Notes: generated by a model not told the origin, from the sequence alone. Counted from the first letter of the stretch, positions 34,637 through 47,758 are shown. The stretch: DNA of 64,000 bases from Jaltomata sinuosa (GCA_003996215.1 QJPP01000448.1:372001-436000), one strand, 5' to 3'. Made by a program: numbers and translations.

Positions 34637-37600
34637 TGACTTAGGTTGAAAATCATTTCGAAAATCTACTTTAAGGTTTCAAAACGTTTTCAATTTTTGA
34701 AAGCAAGAGTCGCCACTTAGTTTTATAAAAATAAAAACTAAGAAAAAAAACTTATAAAAATCTAAAGTTAAAAACAGGCAATAACTTTAAAAATCAGAGA
34801 TTAAGGGTAAGGGTTCAAATTAATATCCCGAGAGGGTTTTAAAAGCACTCGGAATATCCGCTAACTTGCGGTATTCCGAACTTGTTTGAAAATAACTTAT
34901 TTTGATTAACTTTGGAAAGATCTTGTTTATTTCTTTTGAAAAGATGTGATGTTTTATTTGAGAAGGAATTGGTCAGATGTTGCTCGAAAATTGATAAAGA
35001 TTCTTTTAGAAACAGTCAACTTTATTTGAACAGTAAGCAACAAATAGAAACTTTTATATTTTTTGAAAGGATAAGAAAACAATTTTCATCCGAAGATCAC
35101 ATAATCAAGTAAAAGAATTAAAACAAATGTGGTTCCTCTTTTGGGGAGATTCAACTAAATTAAAGGTTAGTCTCAATTATACAAATAATTCTAGGCTAAA
35201 ACAAAAGTAAAGAGTCAAAGGGAAAAAAGAAATTTAAGCCTTTGACTTAACATCAATTTGAACTTTGGTCGAACCTGTCCTAAAAAATCTAATTGGGATT
35301 TGAGGCCCGTTTCTCTGGAACCCTGTCCTTCTGGGGCTGTTGTTGTTGCTGGCCTATTTTCTGTGGGCTTTGGCCCACTCTTCTTCATAACTTAGTCCCT
35401 TTTGGACCATTAATGCTGCTGCAATATCATGGGTCATGCCCATTTTCTGTTTATATATCGTCCCTGAACGTGTGTATCTGCTTCCTTCGTTATACGAGGC
35501 CGACTCGGAAGATGTTGTTGGGTCAAAAAACCAACAAAAATATGCAATGAAGGACGAGTCCTCGTGGACTCGGGCAATTCATGTAAACAAAGAAAAGATA
35601 AGGATCAGCGAGTCGAAACAATTATCATATAACAAAGATAGAGAAATAAACTTCAAATAATCACTAATTATTAAGCTATTGTCATTCTGGCAAACAAGTT
35701 CGGCTCCTATACATGATATTCGTATGACCCTGATTATTCAAAAGGCAGCAGATTTCAGGAAGTAACAGACAGGGGTGGGATATGAGATGGAGGCTTAAAC
35801 CAATTGATTTAACGACATATGCAACAAATCAAATTTCTGGACAGTAACATCGAGCTTTAAACAAAATCACATTCTCCCATATGAGTAAACCATGAACAGA
35901 CAGAAATTAAGGTAAAATAGATTCAGGATGGGCAAACAAGGGAGAAGAAAGTGATCTATTCTACTCTAAGTTAAGACATAGTCAGTTCTTGGTTTTCATA
36001 AGTCTGGACTTCACATTATCACGTTATTACCCCAAGACCGAGCTTACAACTAGTGATAAGATGTTGCATTCAAGGTTATTTCAAGATTCTATCTAACAAG
36101 CTCATTCGATTTTCAAGTAAGGAAAAGGGATAATACAATCAAACATAGTTCGGAGGGGGGTGAAACTGGTTGCTGCTAACAGATTCATGGATGATGAACA
36201 ACGGATGCAAAAAAGAATAAAGACCAACAAAGACTCTAAACGTTAAACAAAGGAAAAACCTTACGCAGTTTTAAAAGCCATTTAGGGTGATTTTAAAGAT
36301 GCAATGACGACTGTCATCCATGCTCGAGAGGGGGAAAAGGAAATTGGTACACTTCCAGACTTTGAACTAGAAAACATGGCTTTCTCAACAGGTTATGCAA
36401 ACTCAAGAATAGAGGCAAAGAGAGCTTAAAACAGGTTCACATTCAAAGCCATTTCAAGACTCAAGATTGATCACACTTGTATAACTTTAAAGGGAAAGAG
36501 ATGGATGTTAATCATGATGCATAAAAAAAGGGGAAGGAGAATCAAAATAAATTTCAACTATACCTTATCTTTAAACGAACACATGTTCATTTAAACATAC
36601 TCAAATCTATCAAGTTTTGTTCAAGTCCTAAGAATCATGAGAAATTAGCATAATAGGCTGCCAAAACAACATACAATAGCCAAAATAGTCAAAACCTTTA
36701 AACAGACTCAAACTGGTGCTCATATGGTCACATGAAAGTCATGAAAACAATCAAGAAACTTAAACAACAATTTAACAAAAACAAATAAAAATTGATGAAT
36801 AGCTCAACCCTAAAATTCACGCACCAAATTATCAATACGAGATCCAAAGGCTATATAACTTGACAATTATTTTGAACAAACAGTCTTATATCTTTATTCC
36901 TCATATTATACGTATCAAACAAGACCAGCTCAAAACCAATCATAAACATTTCTAAAAAAAAAAAGAAAACAGACCCTCTACATTATGCTAAGAGGAAACG
37001 GAGAAAAAGAATAGAAAAAATGAATGAAGAGTTTTACCTTTCTTGGGGCAGGGTACTGGAACCACAACCTTCAACGGAAGACTTCGATACCGCCAAAACT
37101 CGATTTGTTTCACCGGAAAACACAAATTTTAGGGTTTATCTCTGAAACTTCTGATTTCTTTGATGGGTTTAGAGAGTGGTTCTCCAAATAAAACCCCAAG
37201 AAATCAAAAGCCAACCCCTAAACCCTCCATCTTAGAAGGTATTTATAGGGGAAAAGGGGTGAAAATAGGGGGAAAATTACTCTTGAGAAAATTCAAATCT
37301 CTTGAGCGGATAAGCTTGGCCAGTAACGGCTTTGTACGAAGTTGTATAATTTTCTGCTGATTTCACGGATTCGAAGCCACCTGGAGCTTTAGAACCTTCT
37401 TGGTTCTGCCAGCTCATAATTTAACGGAGAGAAGAAGATGAAGATAAGGAGGTTGTTTGCTGTCTGTGTGGAGAGAAGAGAATGAGGGTGTGTTGGTATA
37501 AGGGGCTTTGGGTTGGGCCGGTCGAGTTGAGCAAAAAAGGGAGTGGGCTAGAGGGGAATAACAAAGGGGAAATAGGGATGGGCCAAGCGGGTTGGAGAAA

Positions 37601-38170
37601 TTTCGGCCCAAATTGTTAAAACAAAAGCTGATGAAGGGTGCTTATAAGGTGCTTTACAGATAATGGCCATATTTGTAAAAATGTGGCCATTTTAAATTAA
37701 GTAGACAGCCAAATTGAGAGCAAATTGAAAAATCCGGCTATGATTTAAATAATTTGAAGAGGTGGGCTAGAATAAGAATGAATTAATTAAAATTAATCTC
37801 GAGCTTTGATGAGTTCAAACAATTAAAAATAATTATTCGTTAACACAGAATTACCTCTTCTAACAGTTATGAAATTAATTTATTCAATTAATCCCATGTT
37901 TGAATTAATTTGGAGAAAATCAAATGTTTTAATCTCTTAAAAGGATTTTCTTTTGAAATTAAACTTTTAAATAGTTCTTTAAGTAAACTTATATAAATTT
38001 CACATAATTAAATATGAAAAATATAAATTCTTACTCAAAACTATTATAAAGCCGATTTGGAAAATATTTTATCCTTTTTCACAAAATAATTCTTTTTTCA
38101 AAAATTGTTTAAAAATCAAAAAGGCTCAAAGTTAATTCGTAATGTGGAGGGTAAAAATTGGGTGTCAACA
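34637..38170 (-). repeat. Long LTR of the LARD-like element (left, complete)
   Basis: It runs from TGACTTAGGTTG to GGGTGTCAACA on the plus strand. It includes AGAGTCGCCACTTAG and long segments matched at 41971-42598 and 49981-52174. The small frames inside are not conserved as proteins. Confidence 0.8.
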
Positions 38171-39446
38171 AATGCCTCTCCCTTTGGGTAGGGTGGATGT
38201 AAGGAACCCTGGGTAAAGAGAATTGATGTTCTCAATTTTATCCGACCACAAATTCATCTTTAGGAAGTGGTTGGTTTTAGCACGAATTTCAAAGAATTAT
38301 GGCCGAACTCCGGTTTGAGTTTCTTATATATCTCAGTTTACATGAGAATTCAGGTCACTTGTAGTTCAAGATGCTTGATTTTACGCATGATTTGAAAGAA
38401 TTCCACACTATCCCAGTTTCAGAGTACGGAGAGACCAGAAAGCTGGGGAGTAAGGATTGGAGGGAGTAAGGATTGGAGGGAGTTAGGAATGCAGCCGAGT
38501 TTTCAAAATAGAGCCCGCCTACATATCCCAGGATTCAGGAAATCAGGATGCTTGTAGTTTGACTCAATCGGTGGAAAATGTGATCTTTATGTTAAGGCGA
38601 CCTTTGGCTCAGGATGAGTGACAAATAATTTGAGCTTATAGAAAAGAATCTTGTAACCTCTCAACTATGAATGTGGCATGCTTCACACCCATAGGTAAGA
38701 TTTTACCTTGACATAATTTCCAAAGCTCGAGGTGTATCATCATCCGAATTTGAAAAGAAGGAATATTGCATCCAGCGTGAGTTTAGAAAATACCCTGGAT
38801 GCAAAACTAAGACCCAATGACAAGAAATACCCACATGCCTTCTGACAGGGGTGTGGTTTGATGGCGGTGAAAAGTCGTTCCTCAGCTTGCATCCAAAGAG
38901 TTTGATATCCTTCTTCGGACTATGTCCCAGTTCGCTGCTAAGAAAACGTTCCATGTTGTGATGCATCCTTTTTGGTGTGGTCCGCACCTGTGGTTTTGCT
39001 TTGAGAAGTTCATCCTTCTCGGATGCTCTCGACAATATCTCAAAACAAAATGGTTAGCAATAACATAATTCTATTTGGAGAGGTAGTTTCTTTGTCATAC
39101 CTCACTCTTGGGTTACGTCCGAATCTCAGGTCGTGACATCTTTTTGATGTGCTTTGTACCTGTTGTTCTCATTTTTTCCCCATTTGGTTGCTTTTTGAAT
39201 TAGATGTTGTCTTTTCCTATCTCTATCTTAGGAAATAATGACTTTCATGACGAGAATATGATAACCTTCGCAGGTATCAGATAGGATTGACTTTGTGGCA
39301 GTTGGACATAGTAATTCTCTGAATATGACGACCTTAGTAGTTGTTTATGACGTAATGGTCTTTGTAACCATTTGTGGTGTTCTCTTGAACGTGATAGCCT
39401 ACATGGCTATTAACGACAGTCTTTGTATATGCCTTTAGGATAAATC

Positions 39447-40090
39447 TTGTGCATCATCTGTATCGACACGACTAACAAATATTCCCTGAATTGTCAGGCT
39501 TTGGATAATCTAGCACATCATCCAACTTTGGATAGAGGCAGCTTACAGATGCCTTTAACTTGTCAACTTCGAGTAATCTTGCACATCATCCGACTTTGGA
39601 TAGAGGCGACTTACATATGTCCTTCGAATTGTCAACTTTGAGTAATCTTACACATCATCTGGCTTGGATAGAGGCGACTTACAGATGTCATTTGAATTGC
39701 CAGTTTTTGGTAATCCCGCACTTTTACCCAATCTTGGATGTAACGCGACTTACAGATTTCCCTTGAATTTCTAGCCTTTGGGTAGTCTTGCACAATATCA
39801 ACGTGGATATGTCGTGGCTTATAGATAACCCTCGGACTGTCAATTTTTGGTAGTCTTGCACTTTATCCAATTGCGGATATTATTGCGACTTACGCATTAC
39901 CCTTGAACTTTCAATCTTCATGTGATCTTGCACACTATTTAGTTTTGGATATCGCTGCATCTTACGGATAACTCTTAGTCGATCAAGTTTTTGGGTAATC
40001 TTGCACACTATCTAGTTTCAGACATCGTTGTGGCTTACAGACGACCTTTGGACTTCTAATTTAAGGAGATCCAGTTCATCGTCTGATTTG
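39447..40090. repeat. Tandem repeat with ~70-bp period, about nine degenerate copies
   Basis: The phrase CTTGCACATCATC or variants, followed by TTTGGAT, a GCGACTTACAGAT-type segment and GAATTGTCAA, recurs about every 65-75 bp, for example near 39508, 39578, 39647, 39787, 39856, 39925 and 40000. Confidence 0.75.
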
Positions 40091-40269
40091 GATGGCGTCT
40101 TATAGACATTCTTCAGACTATATGCATTCGATCTCGGTGGCAAGCGGTATTTTGATTATCGAGGGTGACAAGGTCTTTGCCACATGATCAAATATAGCTG
40201 CATCTTCTGGTGATTAATGCTCTTGTATGTATAAGCATACTTCAGAGCGAGACTTTGTTGTCTCTAATA

Positions 40270-40760
40270 AGGGTGCATAAATATCCTCGACGTCAGACTT
40301 CACCATCTCACGCAATGTTGGATATGAATATGCTGGATGCCAGACTTGGCATAATAATATCCTGAACGTCAGAATCCTCCATCTCACGCAATATCGGATG
40401 CAAATATGCTGGATGCCAGACTTGGCATAATAATATCCTCAACATCAGACTCCTCCATCTCACGCGATATCGGATGCAAATATGCTGGATGCTAGACTTG
40501 GCATGATAATAATAATACCCTCAACGTTAGACTCCTCTGTCTCATGCAATATCGGATATAAATATGCCAGGCTTGGCATAATAATAAGGAAGCAAATACA
40601 TCCTCAATGTCAGACTCCTCCGTCTCACGCGATATCGAATATAAATATGCTGAATGCCAGAATTGGCATAATAATAAGGATGCATGAATATCTGCGGCAT
40701 AAATATGCAAATGAAAATATCCTCAATGTTAGACTCCTCCATTTTACACGATCTTGGATA
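40270..40760. repeat. Tandem repeat of CCTCAACGTCAGAC units, about six copies
   Basis: Units carry AATATCCTCAACGTCAGACT, CCATCTCACGCGATATCGGA and ATGCTGGATGCCAGACTTGG. They start near 40277, 40359, 40434, 40510, 40597 and 40717, with spacing of 75-120 bp. Confidence 0.75.
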
Positions 40761-40894
40761 TAGATATGCTCTTGGGTCAATCCCGCGTAGCCAATGCGAC
40801 TTAATGACGCCTTTGAATGTCATCCTCTTTGAAACCAGTTGGTAGAGGGACATAATATCCACAGCAAATATATCTGCGATATTAATGATGATGA

Positions 40895-41060
40895 TGGTCC
40901 TCTCGACATGGTCATCTTGATATGCGAATATGACATCGCCCTCTTGGCATGGTCCTCTTGACATGCAAATATGACATGGCCCTCTTGACATGGTCCTCTC
41001 GGCATACAAATATAACATGGCCCTCTTGGCATGGTCCTCTTGACATGCAAATATGACAAT
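40895..41060. repeat. Short tandem repeat of TGGTCCTCTTGACATGCAAA type
   Basis: About seven half-units of CATGG(T/C)CCTCTTG(A/G)CATG, separated by CAAATATGACATGG-type sequence. Apparent proteins rich in RGPC/CHICM in this stretch are products of the array. Confidence 0.7.
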
Positions 41061-41197
41061 GATGTGGATGATCGTGCAATGACATGCGTAGCAGTTGCAA
41101 AAAATATCACCTTCGATTTTTGTGTTGTCCTGTTGACTCCTTTGTGTGTACCTGTTCTCAAGGCAAACAATTAGTAGACACAGCGTCGCTTTTACTA

Positions 41198-41373
41198 GCG
41201 ACCACAGTCAAACTTAAAAAACTTTAAAGACGACGTCTATGAAGCTAATCAAAATAACTTTGTTTCAAATGTGAAGGAAATGGTCGCGACCAAAGTCAAA
41301 CTTGAAAAACTTTAAAGACAACGTCTATGAAGCTAATCAAAATAACTTTGTTTCAAATGTGAAGGAAATGGTC
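41198..41373. repeat. Perfectly spaced 88-bp direct repeat, two copies
   Basis: Copies 41198-41285 and 41286-41373 both run from GCGACCA(C/A)AGTCAAACTT to GTGAAGGAAATGGTC with only a few differences. Confidence 0.85.
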
Positions 41374-41970
41374 GTGCCCATTCCTGGGGATAGCCATAAA
41401 TACCACTTTTGAACATCATATGTTCGTGGTGATTTTTGACTTGTTGGGGATTGGCGGAGAACGTCACTGATCTCTCATTTGGTGTCCTGATTTGAAGTTG
41501 ACCAAAATGTCCTGATCTGCTTGGGGGACTTGAGGATGCTATCAATCTCTCTTTACTTAGTAGCTCTTGCGAAGTACAAGAAGATTTGCCCGCTTCAGGA
41601 ACTTTTTCCTCTTAGGCTCCTTCCCACCGTTTCGGCTTCTATTGCCAAATTTGGGGCACCTGGTCCTGTTGCGTTTCATTGAACGCGTTGGATGACGAGG
41701 GACTTTCACCAATTTCTAACATACTTTTTAGGACAACCTGCATCCACAGAAAAATTATTAATTTTTGGTGAAACTGATCTGTGTTGACCTCATTCGATCT
41801 TCTGCTCCTTGCTTTATCTTTTTTTGGGTGCATTCCACTCTCGAGAACTCATCATCCTCGACTCTTCGAGTCACGGTAGACATAAGACAAAGTTAAAATT
41901 AAAGGATTAAAACTAATCTTTTTGTAAAGATTTTCAAACAAGTTCTTTGGAAAACAAAGATTTGAAAAAA

Positions 41971-42598
41971 TGACTTAGGTTGAAAATCATTTTGAAAATC
42001 TACTTTAAAGTTTCAAAACGTTTTCAATTTTAGAAAGCAAGAGTCGCCACTTAGTTTTATAAAAGTAAAAACCAAGAAAAAAAACTTATAAAAATCTAAA
42101 GTTAAAAATAGATAATAACTTTAAAAATCAGAGATTAAGGGTAAGGGTTCAAATTAATATCCCGAGAAGGTTTTAAAGGAACTCGGGATATCCGCTAACT
42201 TGCGATTATCCGGACTTGTTTGAAAATAACTTATTTTGACTAACTTTGAAAAGATCTTGTTTATTTCTTTTGAAAAGATGTGATGTTTTATTTGAGAAGG
42301 AATTGGTCAGATGTTGCTCGAAAATTGATAAAGATTCTTTTAGAAACAGTTAACTTTATTTGAACAGTAAGCAACAAACAGAAACTTTTATATTTTTTGA
42401 AAGGTTGAAAACAATTTTCATCCGTAGATCACATAATCAAGTAAAAGAATTTAAACAAATGTGGTTCCTCTTTTGGGGAGATTCAACTAAATTAAAGGTT
42501 AGTCTCAATTATACAAATAACTCTAGGCTAAAACAAAAGTAAAGAGTCAAAGGGAAAGAAGAAATTTAAGCCTTTGGCTTAACATCAATTTGGACTTT
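41971..42598 (-). repeat. LARD right-hand LTR, first part
   Basis: It starts TGACTTAGGTTG like the left LTR and ends at the element X insertion point ATTTGGACTTT. It matches 34637-35260. It has a near-identical second copy at 48743-49370, made by the later duplication. Confidence 0.8.
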
Positions 42599-43203
42599 TG
42601 ATAACGGACAAAGAGGGAAGAACAAGAAGGAAAGAAAACAAAAGAAGGATATGTGAGTTAATATTCAAACTCTTGAATTTATGGGCAACAAGAGACTTGA
42701 TACCCTCACCTCCCAATTGAATTCAATAATTCAAATACAAACCCTAGTTTGAGAAAAATCAAAGGAACTCAAGAAACCACAAATGAGCAACCTTCGATTA
42801 ACCAAACCAAGAAGTTCACCAACAATTCTAAGATCCACACTACTAAAATTACCAACTAATGCTAGGCTTCACCTAGAAACTACAAGCTAAATACCTAGAA
42901 ACTACAAGCTTCAAAGCTCAATATTCATCAAAAAAACCTTGCAAAATAAAGAAATATCCTATTTATACTAAAGGAAATAAGAAGACATTAGCTTTTTACA
43001 ATATTGCCCTTAATGAGGCAAGGGCCTTGTTTGGTTGTCTTCTTTGTGGATTCTTGAATTTAAAGCCTAACCACTTGCACAAATGGCTTCTTTTCTTCAT
43101 CCACATTACTCCCACAACTCTTAAGCTTCTCTTTTCACGAACATCACATGTGTCATCCATGCCATCCATGCTCGTGTCAACCATGCCATCCATGCTAGTA
43201 TCA
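42599..43203 (-). repeat. Element X 3' LTR
   Basis: TGATAACGGACAAAGAGGG to CATGCTAGTATCA. About seven differences from the copy at 47759-48362 were seen by eye. Confidence 0.9.
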
Positions 43204-44290
43204 TCCTCCCCTTCTTGAAAATGATTCGTCCTCGAATACAAACCTTAAAAACATATGAGAAGGACAACAACCAAAATATCCTCAAAGCATGAGGGTTGGT
43301 ACAAGGGTTAGCAACAATATCACCATGCCAAGGAGGCACAAATTTGAGATACAACCAAATATCCTTTGCTTTCAATACAAGCAACTCATCATGTAAGGTG
43401 CAAAGGTTTTGGTTGTGATAAACACAAAGAGACAAGGCAAACACAAAGGCCTTTGTGGCATCAAGAGTTCCAAAAGATCGTATCATATTTAAATTTGGAT
43501 CCATAAGACACAATTGTTTCATTGTCTCGCAAGAAGGCCACACCAAAAGTGGTGCAATCACCCATACGGGTTCATTGGGGTCAAAGAAGTAAAAGACCCA
43601 CATATCTTTGTCACAAAGACAATTGGATAAATCAAAGTAACCCCTACCTCTATAGAAAACAAATCTAATACAAACATAGACATCATCATATGCAAAAAGG
43701 TAGTAGAGAAAGGTGTTAAGCTCACTATTCTTATCTAAGGCATGCCAAAAGATAAGGACACCGGTAGATAATAAGAGATATTTTAAGCACAAAATAACTC
43801 TCTCTAACAAGCAACTTTCCAAAGGAAGGAAGTGCACCAACAAAGGCATGCTACTAGAATAGTCAAAAGATCTATTAGGAGTCAAATTACTCCATGTCAA
43901 ATAATCTTCCCAAGGAGTTGGGGTCCCTCCTATCATAGAACCAAGCATGCTTCCAAGAGTTCCATTTGAAACTTCAACTTGTCTAACCCTATGAAGGTGA
44001 CAAGGAGCTTTCAATATCCATGGACTCTCCCAAAAATAAATAAGCAACTTAGCATCCACTCGAGAGTTCTCAATTGCAAATACACACTTTAAGGAAAGAA
44101 TGTTAACAAGATGGCATTTATAATTTGAAACACAAGAGGACGAGATTAAGCATTTCAAGTACACTTCATTATTATTCCTCAAACAAACTCCCACAAAGAG
44201 TGGATAAACATGCAAATTCATGCTTCTAAGAATCCATCCTAACACTTCAACTTGTCTAGTCACATAAGTATGACAAGGAGTAGAATACAT
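43121..44290 (-). CDS. Element X second ORF, function unknown
   Basis: A 389-codon open frame on the minus strand starts ATG at 44288-44290, one codon after the gag-protease stop TGA and in the same frame. Its last 28 codons or so run into the LTR. The protein is rich in hydrophobic and aromatic residues. It has an internal repeat (PCHTYVTRQVEV and PCHLHRVRQVEV) and segments such as TPTPWEDYLTWSNL and MWVFYFFDPNEPVWVI. I recognise no reverse transcriptase, integrase, RNase H, chromodomain or envelope motif. It occupies the place where pol would be. It may be a degenerate or replaced pol, captured host sequence, or an extension made by readthrough of the UGA. Confidence 0.5.
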   Translation of the reverse strand: MYSTPCHTYVTRQVEVLGWILRSMNLHVYPLFVGVCLRNNNEVYLKCLISSSCVSNYKCHLVNILSLKCVFAIENSRVDAKLLIYFWESPWILKAPCHLHRVRQVEVSNGTLGSMLGSMIGGTPTPWEDYLTWSNLTPNRSFDYSSSMPLLVHFLPLESCLLERVILCLKYLLLSTGVLIFWHALDKNSELNTFLYYLFAYDDVYVCIRFVFYRGRGYFDLSNCLCDKDMWVFYFFDPNEPVWVIAPLLVWPSCETMKQLCLMDPNLNMIRSFGTLDATKAFVFALSLCVYHNQNLCTLHDELLVLKAKDIWLYLKFVPPWHGDIVANPCTNPHALRIFWLLSFSYVFKVCIRGRIIFKKGRMILAWMAWLTRAWMAWMTHVMFVKREA

Positions 44291-44293
44291 AAA

Positions 44294-46441
44294 TCAGGTA
44301 TCATGGATGCACCATGGATTCTTTCCCAAACAAAAACTATGGTTGGCATTCAAAACATAAAACTCACTTAACTTAAGCATAGCCAAAACCAACCATGAAT
44401 ACATTGGAGCTATATCATCACTCTCATGGTAGGGTATGAGGTCATACAATTTCCAAAACCTACCTACCATAGGAAAAATGTCATCATGACTCCAAGGATT
44501 GCTTGGAATAAGAGGGGAAGGGTACATACCTCGAAGACGGGCCTTTGAGTGTGCATTATTGTCCACCACACTTGGTTTTCCAAAGCTTTCCCTCCAATGC
44601 ATTATCTTGGACCCATAAACGTGGTCCTTGTGTTTCTTTTTAGGAGTTGACTTGCTAGGTAGCTCCATTATTAGGCCTTCAACCCTTTGTTCGTGAGGGA
44701 CTTTGTTCGGATCGTCCTTTAGAAATAATTGTCCATGAACCTGCAAAATAGAAGGGATGGTACTAGGTAAAATGCTAGCACCATGGTTAGTAGGCAACAA
44801 GGGATTGGTATTGGCAAGTCCCATAATTAAGTGCTCTTTGTGCACCTCTTTCAAGTCACTTCTTGGCTCATCAATCTCATACAACGTCCCTTCTTGAGCC
44901 AATTCTTTCTTCTCCTTTTCAAGTTCCTCTCTCTTAAGTACTTTCTGAAGCTCCCTCATTATCTTGTAGTCCTCACTCACGTGATAGGGTGTTAAAGGTA
45001 CAAGAGTGTGCCTTCGTCCTCCAAATACAAATGAGTATTTGTTAGACTCCACTTGATATTGAACATCTGTACCGACTAGCCAAGGTCTACCAAATAACAT
45101 ATGACAAGATTGCATGGGCAAAACATCACATAACACCTCATCTCGATACTTGCCAATGCTAAAATTCATGACCACTTGCTTGGTTACCTCTACTTCATCA
45201 TTCTCAATGAGCCATTGAAGTGTGTATGGCTTGGGGTGTCTTTGTGTAGAAAGCTTCATTCTATCAACCATAGTGCAACTCACCACATTAGTACTACTCC
45301 TACCATCAAGGACCAAGGAACATACCCGATCCATCATCTTGAACCTTGCATGAAATAGGTTCACACTTTGATCAAGTTCCTCTTTAGAAAGATCCCTCAT
45401 GATTCGCCTTAGATCACAAGGAGAGTTCAAATCCTTCTCCAATTTCTCAACATTAACATTTGAGGTTGCTTCATCATGCCAAACCTTAGGCTCATCACAA
45501 CCATTTCCAACCTCATAGCCTATCACATTTTTAGCACATGGTCCATCACACAAGATAATATTTGACCTCTTTTGTGGACACTTTCTAGCAATATGTCCTT
45601 CACCTTGACACTTATAACATTGAATAGTAGAAGGAGGAGAAGATTGAGGTATATCATGATTACCTTCATAGGCTTGGTCTTCCCATTTTGTGTTGTAGTT
45701 AGCTTGAATAGCTTGACTACATTCTTGGAACATTGAAAGACTCGCTATGTTGTCGCCCATCCCATGATTTGGAACACCTTGACCACCATATCGATCACTT
45801 CGGTCTTCACATCTTCCTCCTTCATTCCTATACCTATCTCCACTATCCCATTTTCCTTGACATATCATGCCTTGGTTCATACTAAAGCCTTCGGGTCCTT
45901 CCCACCATTCATTCAGGCTAACCTCTTCACACATTTCATCATAAAGAGGGTTTTGATAATAGATATCTTGGTAGGGTACTTGTGGATAGTGTTGTTGGGT
46001 TGGAACATAAGGTACATGCAAGGATGCATGTGATATATTTTGTGGAGGTGCTTGGCTTCTATCTTGGTTTTTCACAAAAGGACTCCTTTGTGGTGGATGA
46101 TATGGTTGTGTATTTGGATGTGGGTGACTTTCCTATCATAGCTTGGGTTCATTCGGAATGTAGTTTGAGGGTAGGTTTGGTTCCAATTTGGTTGGGGGTA
46201 GTATAGGTTGGATTCTTGACCTGAGGTCCTTCTTGTTTCTTCACTTTGACTTATCATAAGGAACCTCCTTTCAACCATACTATCCATACTTTTCACCCTT
46301 TCCTCCATACCTCCAAACCTCCCATTTGTTTCACCCACCCTTTCATTCATATTGGTCACCTTCCTTAACACATTGAAATTCGTTCCCATGTTGTTCACCA
46401 AGCTCCTTCCTCCATGGTTATAAGAAAAATGATTAGACATT
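44294..46441 (-). CDS. Element X gag-protease polyprotein (one frameshift)
   Basis: The start is the ATG complementary to 46439-46441 (MSNHFSYNHGGRSL). The gag N-terminal part has an N-, E- and M-rich stretch (RVGETNGRFGGMEERVKSMD), then a frameshift near 46130. The main frame (593 codons, 44294-46075) holds the zinc knuckle CYKCQGEGHIARKC and a retropepsin-like segment LVLDGRSSTNVVS (DGR where related elements usually have DGG). SIGKYRDEVLCDVLPMQ, SCHMLFGRPWLVGTD and LVPLTPYHV follow, all typical of plant gypsy protease regions. It ends in TGA at 44294-44296. A family of non-autonomous gag-only elements (TR-GAG) is known in plants, and this looks like a gag-protease version. Confidence 0.75.
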
Positions 46442-47758
46442 GTACCTACAAAACTCAACAAACAATATGAGTAGAAAAAAGCCTCACATCACTCGTATAT
46501 AAACTCTCAACTCACCTCCTAAAGTGTCGTCTCAAAATTGGTAGTGAACTAGCTTTGCTTGACCAATTCAAGATCACCTATCCTTTGTGGTAGAGTGGAT
46601 TCTTGTGACTCTTGAAAGAAGGACGACTCGATTGAAGGTAAAAGGACTTGAATCAAGAAGTTTATCAATGAATTAATATGAGAAAAGTTGAAGAAAAGAA
46701 GCACAAAAGAAAACGGACTCAAAAAAAACTAAGTAACAAAAGTAAAAAAGTTACTTGTGTTGCTTAATTTGAAATATCAAAGAAGTGATTTGATGTTTTA
46801 AAACTAGTTAACAAGTAATTAAAGATGTTAATTAGTTGTTAAATAGTGGAGAAATGAAAGAAAAATGAATGTAGAAGAAGAAATGGACCAAATCTGACAA
46901 TCAGAAAAGTTCTGAAGGACCAAATCTGACACTTAGAAAAGAGTTTGGGGGGCTGAAATTGACTTTTGCAAACTTGGACAGAATGCTTCAAATTTTGGGA
47001 CCCCAAAATTTTTCTAAGTGTTGAAAACACTTACTCTCTGAAATTGAGCAGCACGCGCCATGTGGCGCGACTGGGCTAGGCAGCTGAGTTGGCTGTTGCG
47101 CTGTCGCTGAGTTGGCTGCTGCGTGGCAGCGTTGACTGGTCAACTGTTGATGTGGCAGGTCCACGTGGATTTTATTTTTTTTCAAAATCTGATTTTTGAT
47201 TTTTGACTTTTTTTTTTTTAAATTCCACTTGTAGACCCAACAAACATCTTTGACCACTTTGATTTGGAAAAATTGGATCAAATGTACCTTTTGGCTTCTT
47301 CTTCTTCAAGATGTTCTTGAAAATATCAAAAACACCTAGAACACCAAGAACACACACTAAACACCAACACCTTCAAATTAACTCGAAATTGGCTCAAATT
47401 TTAGGGTTAGCTTCCCCTTGACGTAGAAAACAAACCTCAATAGTTTTTAAGCTCCAATTTCTCCTCAATCAATAGACCCACTTTCAAAGTTTGTAAAACT
47501 TCAAAAGTTCAAAACCCTTTAATGTCAACTTCACTTCTACAACTCCAAATCGCACAAAATTTTAAATCTAGACTCAAAAAACACTAGGGAACAAGAATCT
47601 AGTGTCAAAAACAAGAAATCAAACAAGAAAAAATTTCGGATTTTTTTTTTTGAATTTTTAGGGATTTTCAGATTTTATTTTTTTTTGAATTTTAAAGATA
47701 TCAAATTCCCAAAACTTAGATTTGTGAAAACAAACCTAAACCGAGCTCTGGTACCAAA
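46442..47758 (-). other. Element X 5' leader
   Basis: Non-coding on the minus strand between primer-binding site and gag ATG. It contains a GC-rich patch near 47040-47165 (GCACGCGCCATGTGGCGCGA) and homopolymer T/A runs at 47170-47220 and 47640-47695. The primer-binding-like TGGTACCAGAGCTC is at 47741-47754. Confidence 0.6.

Larger units (their letters stand above)
38171..41970 (-). other. LARD internal region, non-coding, rich in tandem repeats
   Basis: There is no recognisable retroviral domain. Two short minus-strand frames (38703-39035 and 41639-41833) have no identifiable motif. Four tandem arrays occur: 39447-40090, 40270-40760, 40895-41060 and 41198-41373. The last 169 bp (41802-41970) are duplicated at 48574-48742. 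Confidence 0.6.

Noticed and set aside
40542..41170. Minus-strand frames with RGPC and CHICM repeats, suggestive of a cysteine-rich protein
   Set aside because: They overlap in several frames over the CATGGTCCTCTTG array, so they come from tandem DNA.
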